Below the pieces are notes generated by a model that saw nothing but the letters and a program-made list of their open reading frames with translations, made no database searches and was not told the DNA's origin. Below are positions 24,065 through 34,437 of a DNA stretch of 64,000 bases, piece by piece. The stretch's first letter is position 1; each line of letters begins with the position of its first letter. The stretch is taken from the NCBI GenBank assembly GCA_963970005.1, contig CAXAMN010021940.1:762046-826045 (forward strand), read 5' to 3'. Position numbers and translations under genes: made by a program. This DNA is from Durusdinium trenchii (taxonomy: Eukaryota > Sar > Dinophyceae > Suessiales > Symbiodiniaceae).

Positions 24065-25624
24065 CTGAGCACGCAAGATCCCAAGTATAATTGACCACTC
24101 GTTCAATTAGATTCTTAAACTTATATAACCTGAGAAGAGGGGACGAAAGCCAACCTCCGTCAGAAGACATCAATGTGGTTGTGGGGTGAAAGTCGGCAGC
24201 GCACTTCAATTGCTGTCAGGCATGAGGAAATAGAAGGCAAAGAGGCGCAAAGTCTCGCATTGAAGGTCCATATGATAGGCTCTTTAGCTTTTTATGCAGG
24301 GGGCCCTGATCAATGCCGATTCACTGCTAGCGGTTATAGGATGGAAGTGGAGCCCATGCGTGAGGAGAAAGGTTGAATTGAGAAGGACATTTGCATCCCT
24401 GAATTGAGCAAAGCATTCACACATCTTGGTTCAGAAACGTTTTCAAGCTGAAAAAGGGCCCTAAGTAAGAGAGGGGTGCTTGCCTGCTGTTTGCTTCTCC
24501 TGTCTTGCACCTGGGCTCATCAACTCCCAGCCACTGTTACTGGGCATAGGATAGGCTTCGATCCGTACAAAAGTCCGACTCCCTTGGGCGTCTGTAGCTC
24601 TGAGAGGTGCCAATTTTCATCCAGATAACACACTTTTCACAATACAAAGGGGCCCCCAAGCAACTCAAAGGTTCCTGACTGCACTCTATTTCCTCTCCTG
24701 TCCTCTACCTGCACTCACTCCTGCACTCATAAATCGGGTGAGCCCACCTCAATATGGGGCACCTCTTTACAGAGCAAAAAGGAGATCCCATATCAAGACG
24801 CAGCTGTAAAGATGAAACAAATGCTGCGTTGTCCGAACGCTATCTCTGTGAGAAAAAGATTCTGGCTTGCACAAATCTCGCCGCTTCTGTCCTCTAAATG
24901 GATGGACACGCCTGGTTAGCTTGGTCGGCTCCCTCAGCACGCAGTCTCCCCTTTCCTGTCCTCTACCAAAACTCCCCCTAGTCAATATGATACACTATTC
25001 AGCGTCATTTGCATCACTCGCATCGCCAAGACCCCTAAAACATACATTTGCACTATACCCTGTGATTGTTGTCGCTCTCTCCCACCAGGCTCTGGTTTGC
25101 AACCCCCCACACTCCGATACTCACTTCGTTCGCCCATCGACAACTCCAGCCTAGCCTATCGGCTGGCTTTCGTAATATGTCATAGGATATAATATAGTCG
25201 TTGATTCGACTTCAAGCTGGAATGCTCCTTTCGATCCGGGGCGTCGTTTGATAACCCCAAAGTGCATCTGATGATCTCCCAACCACTGGTGGGAAAGCGC
25301 TTGCTGTCTTGGAAAGCCAGACCGATTCATGGGTCCATTGCAGGTCTCCGTTGATTGGCTAGCCGGCTCTTGAGTTGATTTCACAACGAACCGGAACAAT
25401 CCCGGCATTGAATCCGATCGTAGACCCAGAACCAGCCAGAACCCAAAACTCCAAGACACCAGGGTTTCTGATGGTTTTCCGTGCCAAAGCCACTCCTCCG
25501 TCACCACATAGCTGGGTAAACCAATCAACTCCCATAGTCGGTCCCTTTCCAAAGGACCACCTCCAAAGACCATCGGTGGCCACGTCCCCACGTCCCGTCC
25601 CAAACATCTGTCCCATCCTCCAAC

Positions 25625-25712
25625 CTCCTCCGCCTCCCGACTCGGTCCGGCTCAACTGCGGCCCCGGGCGGTTCGCTGGAAGCATCTCTGCGGGCGGCTC
25701 GCGCCTGGAAGC
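25625..25712 (-). CDS. possible exon, strand ambiguous
   Basis: On the minus strand 29 codons lie between acceptor ttcaccgag and donor GTTGGA; they include REPPAEMLPANRPGPQLS and a Gly-rich end. The plus strand across the same bases is also open and equally codon-biased (SVRLNCGPGRFAGSISAGGS). The minus reading is preferred because all other supported exons are minus. No function inferred. Confidence 0.3.
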
Positions 25713-26007
25713 CTCGGTGAAGTCGGTGGTAGGAACGCCCGTGGTGTTTCGGTCAACGTATCGACGATAGACACGAAAAAAGGAGGAGAAGCCAGGAGCC
25801 GTGAGGAGCCAATGGCCCCCGAGCTGGGCTGCTTCAGAATTGTTGGACACCAAAAGCCTGGAAGGGTACTGGTATAGTATGATACGATGGGTTGTGGCGC
25901 CAGGTGCTTTTGGCTTAGATGTCCTAACCAACCGTTGAGATGCCAACATACGAAGGCGCGTCGATTCGATACGAGTGACTCGTGGCAAACAGGATTTGAA
26001 GTGGCAT

Positions 26008-26118
26008 ACCCAGGACACGACCCATGGGACTGCCATATACGCTTGCATTGGGGTGGTGGTTCGGGGGGGTCTGTCTGGGGCGGCAGTCCTATGGCAGTCC
26101 CATGGGTCGTGTCTGGGT
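26008..26118. mobile_element. MITE-like element, family D, with about 30-bp terminal inverted repeats
   Basis: The left end ACCCAGGACACGACCCATGG and the right end CCATGGGTCGTGTCTGGGT form an inverted repeat of about 30 bp, including GGGACTGCCATA, with one or two differences. The total is 111 bp and the interior is GC-rich and non-coding. A truncated relative lies at 8955-8983. The near-perfect ends suggest a recent insertion. Confidence 0.75.
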
Positions 26119-26382
26119 CATTGATCAGTGTGGATGAAGTGTCGACAGGTAGGCGGCGCCTGTCACACATCTTGACCTCTGGTTTCCGCCGTGCCCGTCA
26201 TCTATATTGAATCATATAGAAGCCATGGCTATACGGAAGGAAGTGAAGCCATACTGCTTCAACACTGGCATGAAACGTTACTATATAACACAAATTAAAT
26301 AGAGAGCAATAATATACTTATTTATAAATACATAATGCCATTGCTCAACCATCAAGCTGACCTAACATGACCTAACCTCATA

Positions 26383-26525
26383 TCTGGACTAATCTGGGCC
26401 AGCCCCAGATCAGAACGGCAGCGACAGGACGGTCCGCGAACACACCGTGATGGCACGCCGTGGACCCGCCGTCCGCCAAGCGCAAGCCAAGCTTCTCGAC
26501 CAAAGCATCCAAGAAACCTCCGCCA
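26383..26525 (-). CDS. probable terminal exon, unrecognised protein
   Basis: After acceptor tggcggag a frame in phase 1 contains FLDALVEKLGLRLADGGSTA and HHGVFADRPVAAVLIWGWPR. It is open to a stop TGA near 26,383 and has strong third-position GC. A good GT donor (CACG/GTGTGT) lies inside, so a shorter internal exon is the alternative. Domain not recognised. Confidence 0.45.
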
Positions 26526-28870
26526 TGGCGATACAGAACTGACCAGGGGTATTTTTGAAAAAAGAAAAAACACATGCAAAAGGCATGGATGGCTTGTATG
26601 GCGGATTGATGTCACAGGAAACGCCAAGAACGATCGAGAATCAACATGAGAAACTCTTGGGACCTCTATGTGGGTCTCTTTTTCTGGGTCGCATCAAGTC
26701 GCACGCTCTTCGGTCGGCTTCGCCTGTTGAACTCCCAGCTGCTTTGCTGGAGCTGGGAAAGCCACGATATCCATGCCTCGCTATGAGAACCGACCGATGA
26801 CCGACCGACCGTGATCTCGAACGGGTCTGCGGTGGCGTTGGTCCGACCAGGGGCCGGACCGTCCTTACCGTCCCGGACGAAGGTTGGTGCCGGGCATCCG
26901 CATCGGTGCGGTGATCTGCATCGATCCGGCTTGGTATGGCCACCACACGAAAGGATCGGTCACCACACGTCTTGGATCAAGTCTTGGATCATGCCATGCG
27001 CCTTGCTACGCCTTGCGATGCGCCATCTCTCAAACATTAAATCGCACATCGTCCAATGAATGGCAATCTGTGTGAGCCATGTGGTTTGTTGGTTGAAGCC
27101 ATTGCGATTCTTGTGATAGGAGGAGCAATGAAGAGCCTGCATATGCAGAGATTGAATAAGGCAGTGAAAGATCTTGGCTCATCTTGGCTCGGTTCTCAAG
27201 TAAGTAGTGATTGTGTAAGAAGTTAATGATGTATCGACAACATTCGACAACTAGTCTTCTGGAAATTCTACCAAAAAACCTGAGTGTTATGAAAGACAAC
27301 AGTGGAGGCCAAGCCTTGCAAAATACTGTTTAGATGTGTTTAGCAGTCGCACCCTGTGGCCCCTTCACGCTGCTGTGGTCCGCGCCTGAGCTTTTCCAAG
27401 AAACTGGCCGATGCAAACGCCATTGGTTCAAGCTGTGCACAAAGCTTTCACAGCCTGGCCCAGGTGGTGGGGCGTGTGGAGCCCCCACACGGGAACGTGA
27501 CCCACCAAGGAGGCAATCTGGGGTCCAGCGTTTCTTGGGGCGTTTGCAAGCTGGCGGTTTTGCTTGGCCCTCTTCACAGCAGAAAGAAACTGTCTATATA
27601 TAGGGAGAAAGTCTCCAACATTCCCATCATCGCATGATGGTCAAGCAAACAGCCAAACAACAGCCCAAAAATGGTAGTGCTTTCAACAAGCATTTGGGAG
27701 CCACAAGGGGTTCCTGGTAGTAAGGAAGTTCTTATAGGTGACCAATCGTTCGGACCCATCTCCTATCGGATCCATCGACGGTGCAAAAACACTGCCCCGG
27801 CCTGCTCGCTCTGTTCACTTCGTGTTGGCCTCCAGCCAACTGGCGGGCGCGTGTTTGCACCAAAGTATTCGCACCGACCGAGGAAGAAAAAAGAAAACAA
27901 AACAACTGGTAGCCTAAATGCTGCGGCGGCGCAGGTGATGTGTCCACCTGTGATGAAGAATCAACATGCAACCGGCCAGGTGTTGGTGTCCATCCGTTTC
28001 CGCGGAGTAGGGACAGGGGGGGAACTCCCAAAGTCATAATTACTATTTATATAATTAATCAATCTATGTTATGTGATTGTTTGGGGGTGGAATCCGGAAA
28101 CTTCAACCGCTTTAGCTGCCTTTAGCATACTTCAGCTGCTTGGCGTTTGGCTTTCCTCAAGACACCGCCATGTTTCAATAACTTTTGGAAGGAGGACTGG
28201 AGGAAACATGTTCTACCAACATGCATTTTATAATTTATCTCTATAATAAATTAATCTATATCTTGGATCATGTCTCTTTCTTAATCAACGAACCAATCAC
28301 CATCCAAAAACCCGCTCACGCGGGGAACGTTCCCGGCGGTGTGACTGGCTCAGGTCATGCAACGCTGAGCCTAGGGTCTCCTCAGAGAGCAGAGCGTTGA
28401 GGTTCAAAACCTGCAGGTTTGCCCAAATCCCGTGGCGATTGGCGTGGTCATGAGGCGACGATGGTCATGGGACCCTGGAATGTCCGTGGATGAGGCTGCG
28501 AGTCAGCCCCTTGCTGGTCTTAAGCAGCTCAAGCAGCTGAGCTCTCTGAATGTTCGTCATCCTTATTCGTATTTTGAGAGTTGGAACCTATACTTGTGCA
28601 GTTGTTACGCTTGAAGTCGTGTATTCATTTTCGCACGTCAATATTGCCAGTTGCGCGACTGCAAATCATATGAATCTCTTTGCTTCAAGCATATAGAGTA
28701 TGATATATAGGGTTTGAAACCTTTTGCAGCCCTAACGTCTGCAAGGAATGTTGTGAAGGTGTGCCAGAAATCACCGAAAAAGTCTAGCCAAGCAAGGATC
28801 TGCAATCACGTGGAATCCTTCCTGTGGACCTGTCTGCTTGGACGCTTCTTTTGGCGTTCCTTGGACGGGC
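26526..28870. other. spacer/intron
   Basis: Nothing firmly supported. A 47-bp minus segment near 26,868-26,914 has excellent splice signals (gatgcag acceptor, GTAAGG donor) and may be a small exon. A region near 27.4-27.5 kb is open with coding-like bias on both strands and was not assigned. The rest is AT-rich with no elements recognised. Confidence 0.35.
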
Positions 28871-28929
28871 CCGACATGAAGTGTCCGGAGGATCAACTCC
28901 ACGTCGATGTGGGGCGAAGCTGCCTTCTC
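28871..28929 (-). CDS. possible exon, unrecognised
   Basis: Following acceptor cggccag the frame reads EKAASPHIDVELILRTLHV in phase 0 with high third-position GC. It then loses bias around a GC-type donor (GTCGG/GCCCG). It lies downstream of the OPR-like exons at 30.6-29.7 kb, but the phases do not join directly. The 3' boundary is a guess. Confidence 0.35.
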
Positions 28930-28948
28930 CTGGCCGGCCGGCTCAAAC

Positions 28949-29206
28949 ATGGCTAGCAGCAGTAGCCTCACTGCAGTAGTTAGGAGGAGAGCAGCAAACG
29001 ACAAGGAGAAACACAAAGCTAACATAGGAACTAGCATAGGAATATCTCGTAAAATGTTGATACAACTTGTTTGTGCAGTAGTCGCATTTGGATCAGCAGC
29101 ATCGGTGCTTGCTTGGTTTGTGGTCATGCTCGCAATGGTAACTGCAGGTCACCATCGCAAAGAGTGTGACACAAATTCACAAACTTTGAGTGGAAGTGTA
29201 GTGTAG
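28949..29206 (+). CDS. small single-span membrane protein ORF, intronless, plus strand
   Basis: This is an uninterrupted 85-codon ORF: ATG in a good context (AAACATGG), stop TAG at 29204-29206. The N-terminal 35 residues are Ser- then Lys/Arg-rich. One long hydrophobic helix follows (about residues 36-65, with LIQLVCAVVAFGSAASVLAW) and then a short polar tail. Codons end far more often in A or T than in the minus-strand exons. The orientation is opposite to every other gene here, and there are no introns. It may be mobile-element-derived or chance; the hydrophobic helix with flanking charges argues mildly for a real protein. No homologue is recognised. Confidence 0.35.
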   Translation: MASSSSLTAVVRRRAANDKEKHKANIGTSIGISRKMLIQLVCAVVAFGSAASVLAWFVVMLAMVTAGHHRKECDTNSQTLSGSVV

Positions 29207-29663
29207 CCCCCACCGCAGTTCCACAAGAAATCTGGACGGGTGGCTGAAACATGCTATGAACCTACCTTGCAAATCCTAGCAGCAATACTGCCCAAAAGCA
29301 AACCAACAAACGTATAATATAAATATTATACATACATATACATTTACATACATGTACTTTTACTTACAGGTGTCAGGCCCGACATCTGTGCTCCAAAACG
29401 TCTCCTGGGCCAAGGATCGCAAGCCTTCCTCAGCCCCCTTCACCAAAACCACTGGCAACTGACCTTGGCGCAGCTGACCGATTCACTAGGAGGCTACTGT
29501 AATAGATGATGGCAAGGTCTTTCAGGTGGGGCACTGCTCGACTCGGTCCTGCTCATCCCATCCCAGGGACCCGGGACCCTTCCTTGCCCTTCCTTGCATC
29601 AGCCACCAGGTACTTTGGCTCAAAAACTTCAAGATCATCTACAGGACGAGGTGCAACCACCAC

Positions 29664-30617
29664 CTCCGAGGACAACCGAGGCGCAACGAGCATTGCTGAA
29701 GGACCAAGCCAGTGAGACGACCTGCGTGGGCTCGGCCACCAGCTGTGGGGGTGCCGAAAACCCCCGAAACGCCTGACCAGCGCTTCGTTGACAGAGAGAC
29801 TCAGTGAGAGTCGTTCCAGTTTTCAGGGGGATCTGCCCCGCTTTATTTACTCTTTTGGGGGTGAAGGAAGGAACCACTATCAATCAAGGATCGAAGATTA
29901 TCGAAGATGATCAACTCCTCGCAACGCACCAAAAAGACCAAACATGAGGGTTCTTTCGGGACCTATGACCTATACTATGTGGTTTGAAAATTGGTCCAGT
30001 CAAACAGGTGCTTTTCGTCGCTTGACTCGGCTCGACCCTCCTGGTTCAGCTCCATCTTGCTCCCCTGCGGCGAGCTCCGCGCGCGAGAGCGAGCGAGGCT
30101 GGGGAGGATCAACTGGATGTGTGAGTGTTTCTATGTATGTAGGTCTTGATGTTTGGCAAAGACCAGGTCAGCCGCACCAACTTTCAACAATCTGGGCAAA
30201 ATCTATGCCACCCATGCAAGACCATAAGGTGACCATGCGCCAAACTCTCAAGCCAAATTCAACAATTCTGATGACCATGAGGAGGAGTCTTCCCGATTCC
30301 CCTCCATCTTCGGCACCCTCCGTGTCGAACAGACCCAGCATGACCGAGGCATCCAAGAGCTTGGATTTAGCTTGGAACCCGGGAAAGGATATTTCACCAA
30401 AAGAGGGTTCACCTATAGATCACATAGGGACAATTACGAAATCATCCTAAGTAAGGCTGTAAGGAAAACCAGGAGAAGGTGTCTCAAGAGAACACCGCAT
30501 CCAACGTCCTCAGGGAACCAACGTCCCACCCCCCAGGCCTCGGTCAGCTCCATGTGCGACACGTGCTCGACCAGCGCCATGAGAGCATCGTCCACGGCCA
30601 AGGTGACCAGCGACCAC
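29664..30617 (-). CDS. OPR/RAP-like helical-repeat protein, two exons
   Basis: Exon 30617-30539 follows acceptor cgccaag, contains SLVTLAVDDALMALVEHVSH and ends at a GC-type donor (GAG/GCCTGG) in phase 0. Exon 29772-29664 follows acceptor gctggtcag, begins in phase 0 with AFRGFSAPPQLVAEPTQVVS, continues LAWSFSNARCASVV and ends at GTGGTG. The joined sequence follows the 38-residue pattern of octatricopeptide/RAP-type proteins: a pair of helices with an F-x-x-Q-x-L...LAWSF core. Such proteins bind organelle RNAs, and the family is expanded in dinoflagellates (known of the family). Binding and location are inferred. Only about 62 residues are visible here. Confidence 0.6.
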
Positions 30618-32374
30618 CTTGGCGTTCTTGTAGCCACCACCTTTTTTTCAGGCCTTTTAAGGATGCACAAAAGGATCCAGGGCTTGAAACTGTCCTGAGG
30701 AACAGGTCCAAGACTTGACTTCTTGAAGCCTTTATAGTGGATTGCGAGTAGAATGGCACAAACCCCAAGAGGTGGTGAATATGAACCCCCATGTAAAGAA
30801 CATCTTGAGGTCTCTGCCATCTACTCTGAAACCACTGTAATAGTCCAAGGTTGGAAGTCATACCACTGGGCGCGCGGGCGGCTGGCACCAACGACTTTGT
30901 GGCTGGCACGGCGGCGGGATCCAGCTGGGATGACTGTTTTTTTAAAATAAGGGGCTCTTTCCAAAGTCCTTTTCATCTTTCCCACATGGCCCTTGTTGCT
31001 GTAGCCTAGCACCACTGGACTCCAAAGCCCAATACCCTGGACACCTGAACACTAAAAATTGCAAGAAGTGCTCAACAAGTTGCTCAAAGATTGGCAGGGT
31101 CTTGGAGTAGACTTCACTTGTCTAGGACTGGGGCTGTTGTCGTGAATGGCAAGGACTCTTGATCTGCTCCGCTTTCGGTGAAGCTTGTACCGGCTTGCTC
31201 GTTCGAACGTGAAGCGACCCCCTTGAATGGCCGAAGCTTCTGGCGACCCCCGAAGGAACAGCCCAAGAGTCTAGCTTAATTATTAGTCATATCAATTACT
31301 ATGATAGTTTGACATGCCTGGAGTAGCTCAGCTTTTGGATCATTGAACATGTCACCTTCTCATTCTCCCCTTTGTTCAAAGCACACTCTCCCATTCACAC
31401 GCGGTCATCCCAGGTGTCCAGCCCTGCTTCGATCCATGCCGGAACCGCCACGGCCACACCCCACCACCCCAACGGTCCGGTCCACCATCCGCCCAGCGGC
31501 GCAAGGTTGCCAAGGCCCTGGAGAGAGAAACCTCACCCAGGAGGCTTGGCGGAAGATGAAGCGGAGAGTGGTCGGCCCCAGGAGAGTGGTCAATGGCCTC
31601 ACCCATGAAGCAGTTGGCCTCTAAGGCGCAGTTGGTCCCAACTGCTCTGGGGCTTTGCAAATCAATGACCATGAAAAAACCCTTAGCTTCCGTTTTGTGG
31701 GTACAATTGTGCTTGTCATTAAGCACTTGTCCTAACCACACTCAGCCTCACATTTGGGCACAGCATCTGCTTGATAGACCGATGCCACCGGCCTTCCAGC
31801 CATCCACCAGGCCATCCGCCAGGCTTTCTTCGGACGCGTTTTCGCTCTTCATCCACAGCGTTGAAACGAGACACCGGTGAAACGGAGGGGTGAAAGGGGT
31901 GAAACGGAGGGTGAAAACACCGAGCCTGGCCAGGCGGCCTTCACTGATCAAAAGCCACCTACTGCCGCCCTGCCGCCCTTCAATACGTTCTGTTGCAAGA
32001 AATCATCTATGTTTGGGATCGGCTTAGTAAGGCTTAGAAGATAAGCTTCAATTTAGCAAAGCGAACACAACATAAAATAATATATAAACTGTTTCCAGCC
32101 CCTACCAGGGGTTCCACCCTGCATGCTGACACGCAAGAGTCGGCTGCTTCATCAGCATCCTCTGAGGCGATGTTTATTCTGCTTGACTCCCGGCACTCTC
32201 AAAATCATACAATCAACATACTGCACCTATAAATTATAAACCTGAAGCTTCAACATGCAGGAAAAACACTGCTTCTGTGACGCACTTGTTAGCCCATCAA
32301 TTCCAGTTGAACATACACGTGAACATCTATTTGCCGAGCGTCATCCTGCAACAAAATAACCTCTGCTGGCCCTC
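30618..32374. other. intron/spacer, no supported exon
   Basis: A minus-strand segment near 31.5 kb after a good acceptor (tttctctctccag), reading ALATLRRWADGGPDRW, has coding-like bias and could be an upstream OPR exon, but its phase does not fit the exon at 30617. Nothing else is supported. Confidence 0.35.
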
Positions 32375-32519
32375 TCAGCGAGCATAGGCTGAGGACTTCG
32401 CCGGTGACCCTGGCACTGCAGCCGGCGCGGGCGGCGCCACCGCCGCAAAGGGCGTCGCCTCGCGCTGGGACACGGCGCGGTAGGCCGAGTGGCTTGCCGC
32501 GCGCGAGCTGGCAATGGAC
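32375..32519 (-). CDS. possible terminal exon, Ala/Ser/Pro-rich tail
   Basis: After acceptor tttgcccctcag a frame in phase 2 runs 48 codons to TGA (32375-32377) and contains SIASSRAASHSAYRAVSQRE, then an Ala/Pro-rich stretch and KSSAYAR. It resembles a disordered C-terminus, and third positions are almost all G/C. The other frames are also open because of high GC, and a plus-strand reading with splice sites exists. It may end the large gene upstream (40.2-34.4 kb), with a further weak minus exon near 32,890-32,970. Confidence 0.35.
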
Positions 32520-33844
32520 CTGAGGGGCAAATGACATGGGGGGTCAGTTCATGGCACTTCAGTTGAAGAGTGCAGGAAGGTTCAATGTCACTTCAAAGAA
32601 CAAAGGCTGACTACCAGCGGATTATGGATTCCGACATGGTTGGGATTTTTACCAGCATCTGCGCCAATGGGTTTGACTTTCCCAATGCCTGATTTCGTAA
32701 GGGTTCTCACCTACTCAGTCTTTTGAACAAGTTCTGATGTTCTACGAGGTGTTGTGTTGCAGCTCAGATGTTTCTTCCACCACTTTTTCACTCAGTTCAT
32801 CCAAGACTCCCAGATCGCTGGGAACGGCCCGACCGCTGCGACCGTGCATGGCCACTACGGACCGAGGGCGCGGTGGACCGCGGTGGACCGCGCTGCGAGA
32901 GCTCATGCAGCTCCGGGGCGCTACTGGAGGGGAGCAGCGCTGAAGGGCGAAGGGTCTTCACCTCAGCGTTCAGCGGACGAAGAAGCGGAAGCTTTGGTGG
33001 GAGGCTACAGGTACCTAAAATAGTTGTACACTCTGGTATCCCATCTATTGATCAACCTTTTAACGTCCATCCGCAGGACGATTTTGGCTAATATGGAGTT
33101 AGGAATGAGTTCGTTTGCTAGCAAGAACTCACTGGCGAAAACGACCCAACCCAGTCCAAGGCACCTCTGTCCCAGGGAGGGGCAAAGACGCACTCGAAAA
33201 GGAGCCGTGCATGGCATCGAGATTCACAGTTGCCTTCTCCCAAGGTGTTTGCCTCGAACATGCAGTGAACGCATGTGATACCCAATGCGAGGAATGCAGC
33301 ATCAAAATGAACTGAGCTTCATGAAAATCCATGCCCCGTCATCCCTACTCCGTTGAAACATGCCAAGAAAATAAAAAACTCGTCAAACATGAGCTCTTTC
33401 TACCTACTCAGTTTAGTATGGTATGGCATGTTTGATCAATGTGAAGCACAAACTCCAAACTCCCTGTCAGCAAAAAAAACAGCGCCTTTTCCGTGGAAAG
33501 GCATCATGCAAGTGCTTCTCCTCAAGGAGAAGGGCCAAGGGATTCAAAGAATAGAAGTTTCACAGCAAGCCATTGGACCCATATCATATGAACCCATGGG
33601 ACCCTGCTTTGAACATGAACCTCGATGCTGTTTTTTTTTTACCACCTGCAAAAAACGCTCCTAAGATCTGGGGCAGACTGAGGTTCCATCAAAGCAACAT
33701 CTTCAAAACACCCCAGGAGCACTTTTTTTGTTCACAAGTTAGTGCACCCACTGCCCACGAATATTGACTGCTGGCGAAAAAACACATGTAAACCATGTAA
33801 ATAAATGTAATTAAATGCGATTCTGATATGGGGGTTCAACATCT

Positions 33845-33900
33845 CATGAGTCATCATCACCATCATCAATCATCAATCGTCAATCGTCAATCATCCATTA

Positions 33901-33932
<32 letters not shown>

Positions 33933-33979
33933 TCATAAATCATAAATCATCAATTAATAGTAATCATCATCATCATCAT

Positions 33980-34011
<32 letters not shown>

Positions 34012-34092
34012 TCAATCGTCAATCGTCAATCGTCAATCGTCAATCATCATCACCATCATCATCATCAATCATCAATTGTCAATTAATAATCG

Positions 34093-34129
<37 letters not shown>

Positions 34130-34311
34130 TTAACCATCAACCATCAGCCATCAATCGTCATTCATCAATCATCAATCATCAATCATCAATCATCATCATC
34201 ATCCTCATCCTCATCATCATCATCATCATCATCATCAACCATCAACCATCAACCGTCAACCGTCAACCGTCAACCGTCAACCGTCAATCATCCATCATCC
34301 ATCATCCATCA

Positions 34312-34368
<57 letters not shown>

Positions 34369-34378
34369 NNNNNNNNNN

Positions 34379-34425
<47 letters not shown>

Positions 34426-34430
34426 TCATC
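33845..34430. repeat. ATC/TCA array with heptamer sub-arrays and an assembly gap
   Basis: Nearly 600 bp of ATC units broken by heptamer runs such as TCAATCG, TCAACCG and TCCATCA. Ten N's at 34369-34378 mark an unresolved gap, so the true array length is unknown. Poly-Ser and poly-Met frames through it are artefacts. Confidence 0.95.
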
Positions 34431-34437
34431 GATGCGC

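Noticed and set aside
28350-28410. GGTTCAAAACC near a GC-rich stem, possible tRNA T-arm
   Set aside because: No acceptor, D or anticodon stems could be formed around it.
29605-29630. Resemblance of ACTTTGGCTCAA to the dinoflagellate spliced leader end TTTTGGCTCAAG
   Set aside because: Only about 10 bases match and the upstream GTAGCCA part is absent. It overlaps no mature 5' end.
31318-31365. TAGCTCAG box-A-like word, possible tRNA
   Set aside because: No matching B box or cloverleaf follows.
32737-33023. Plus-strand exon candidate (HGHYGPRARWTAVDRA) with AG and GT signals
   Set aside because: The region is so GC-rich that frames are open on both strands. A minus reading exists and no plus-strand neighbour exons were found.
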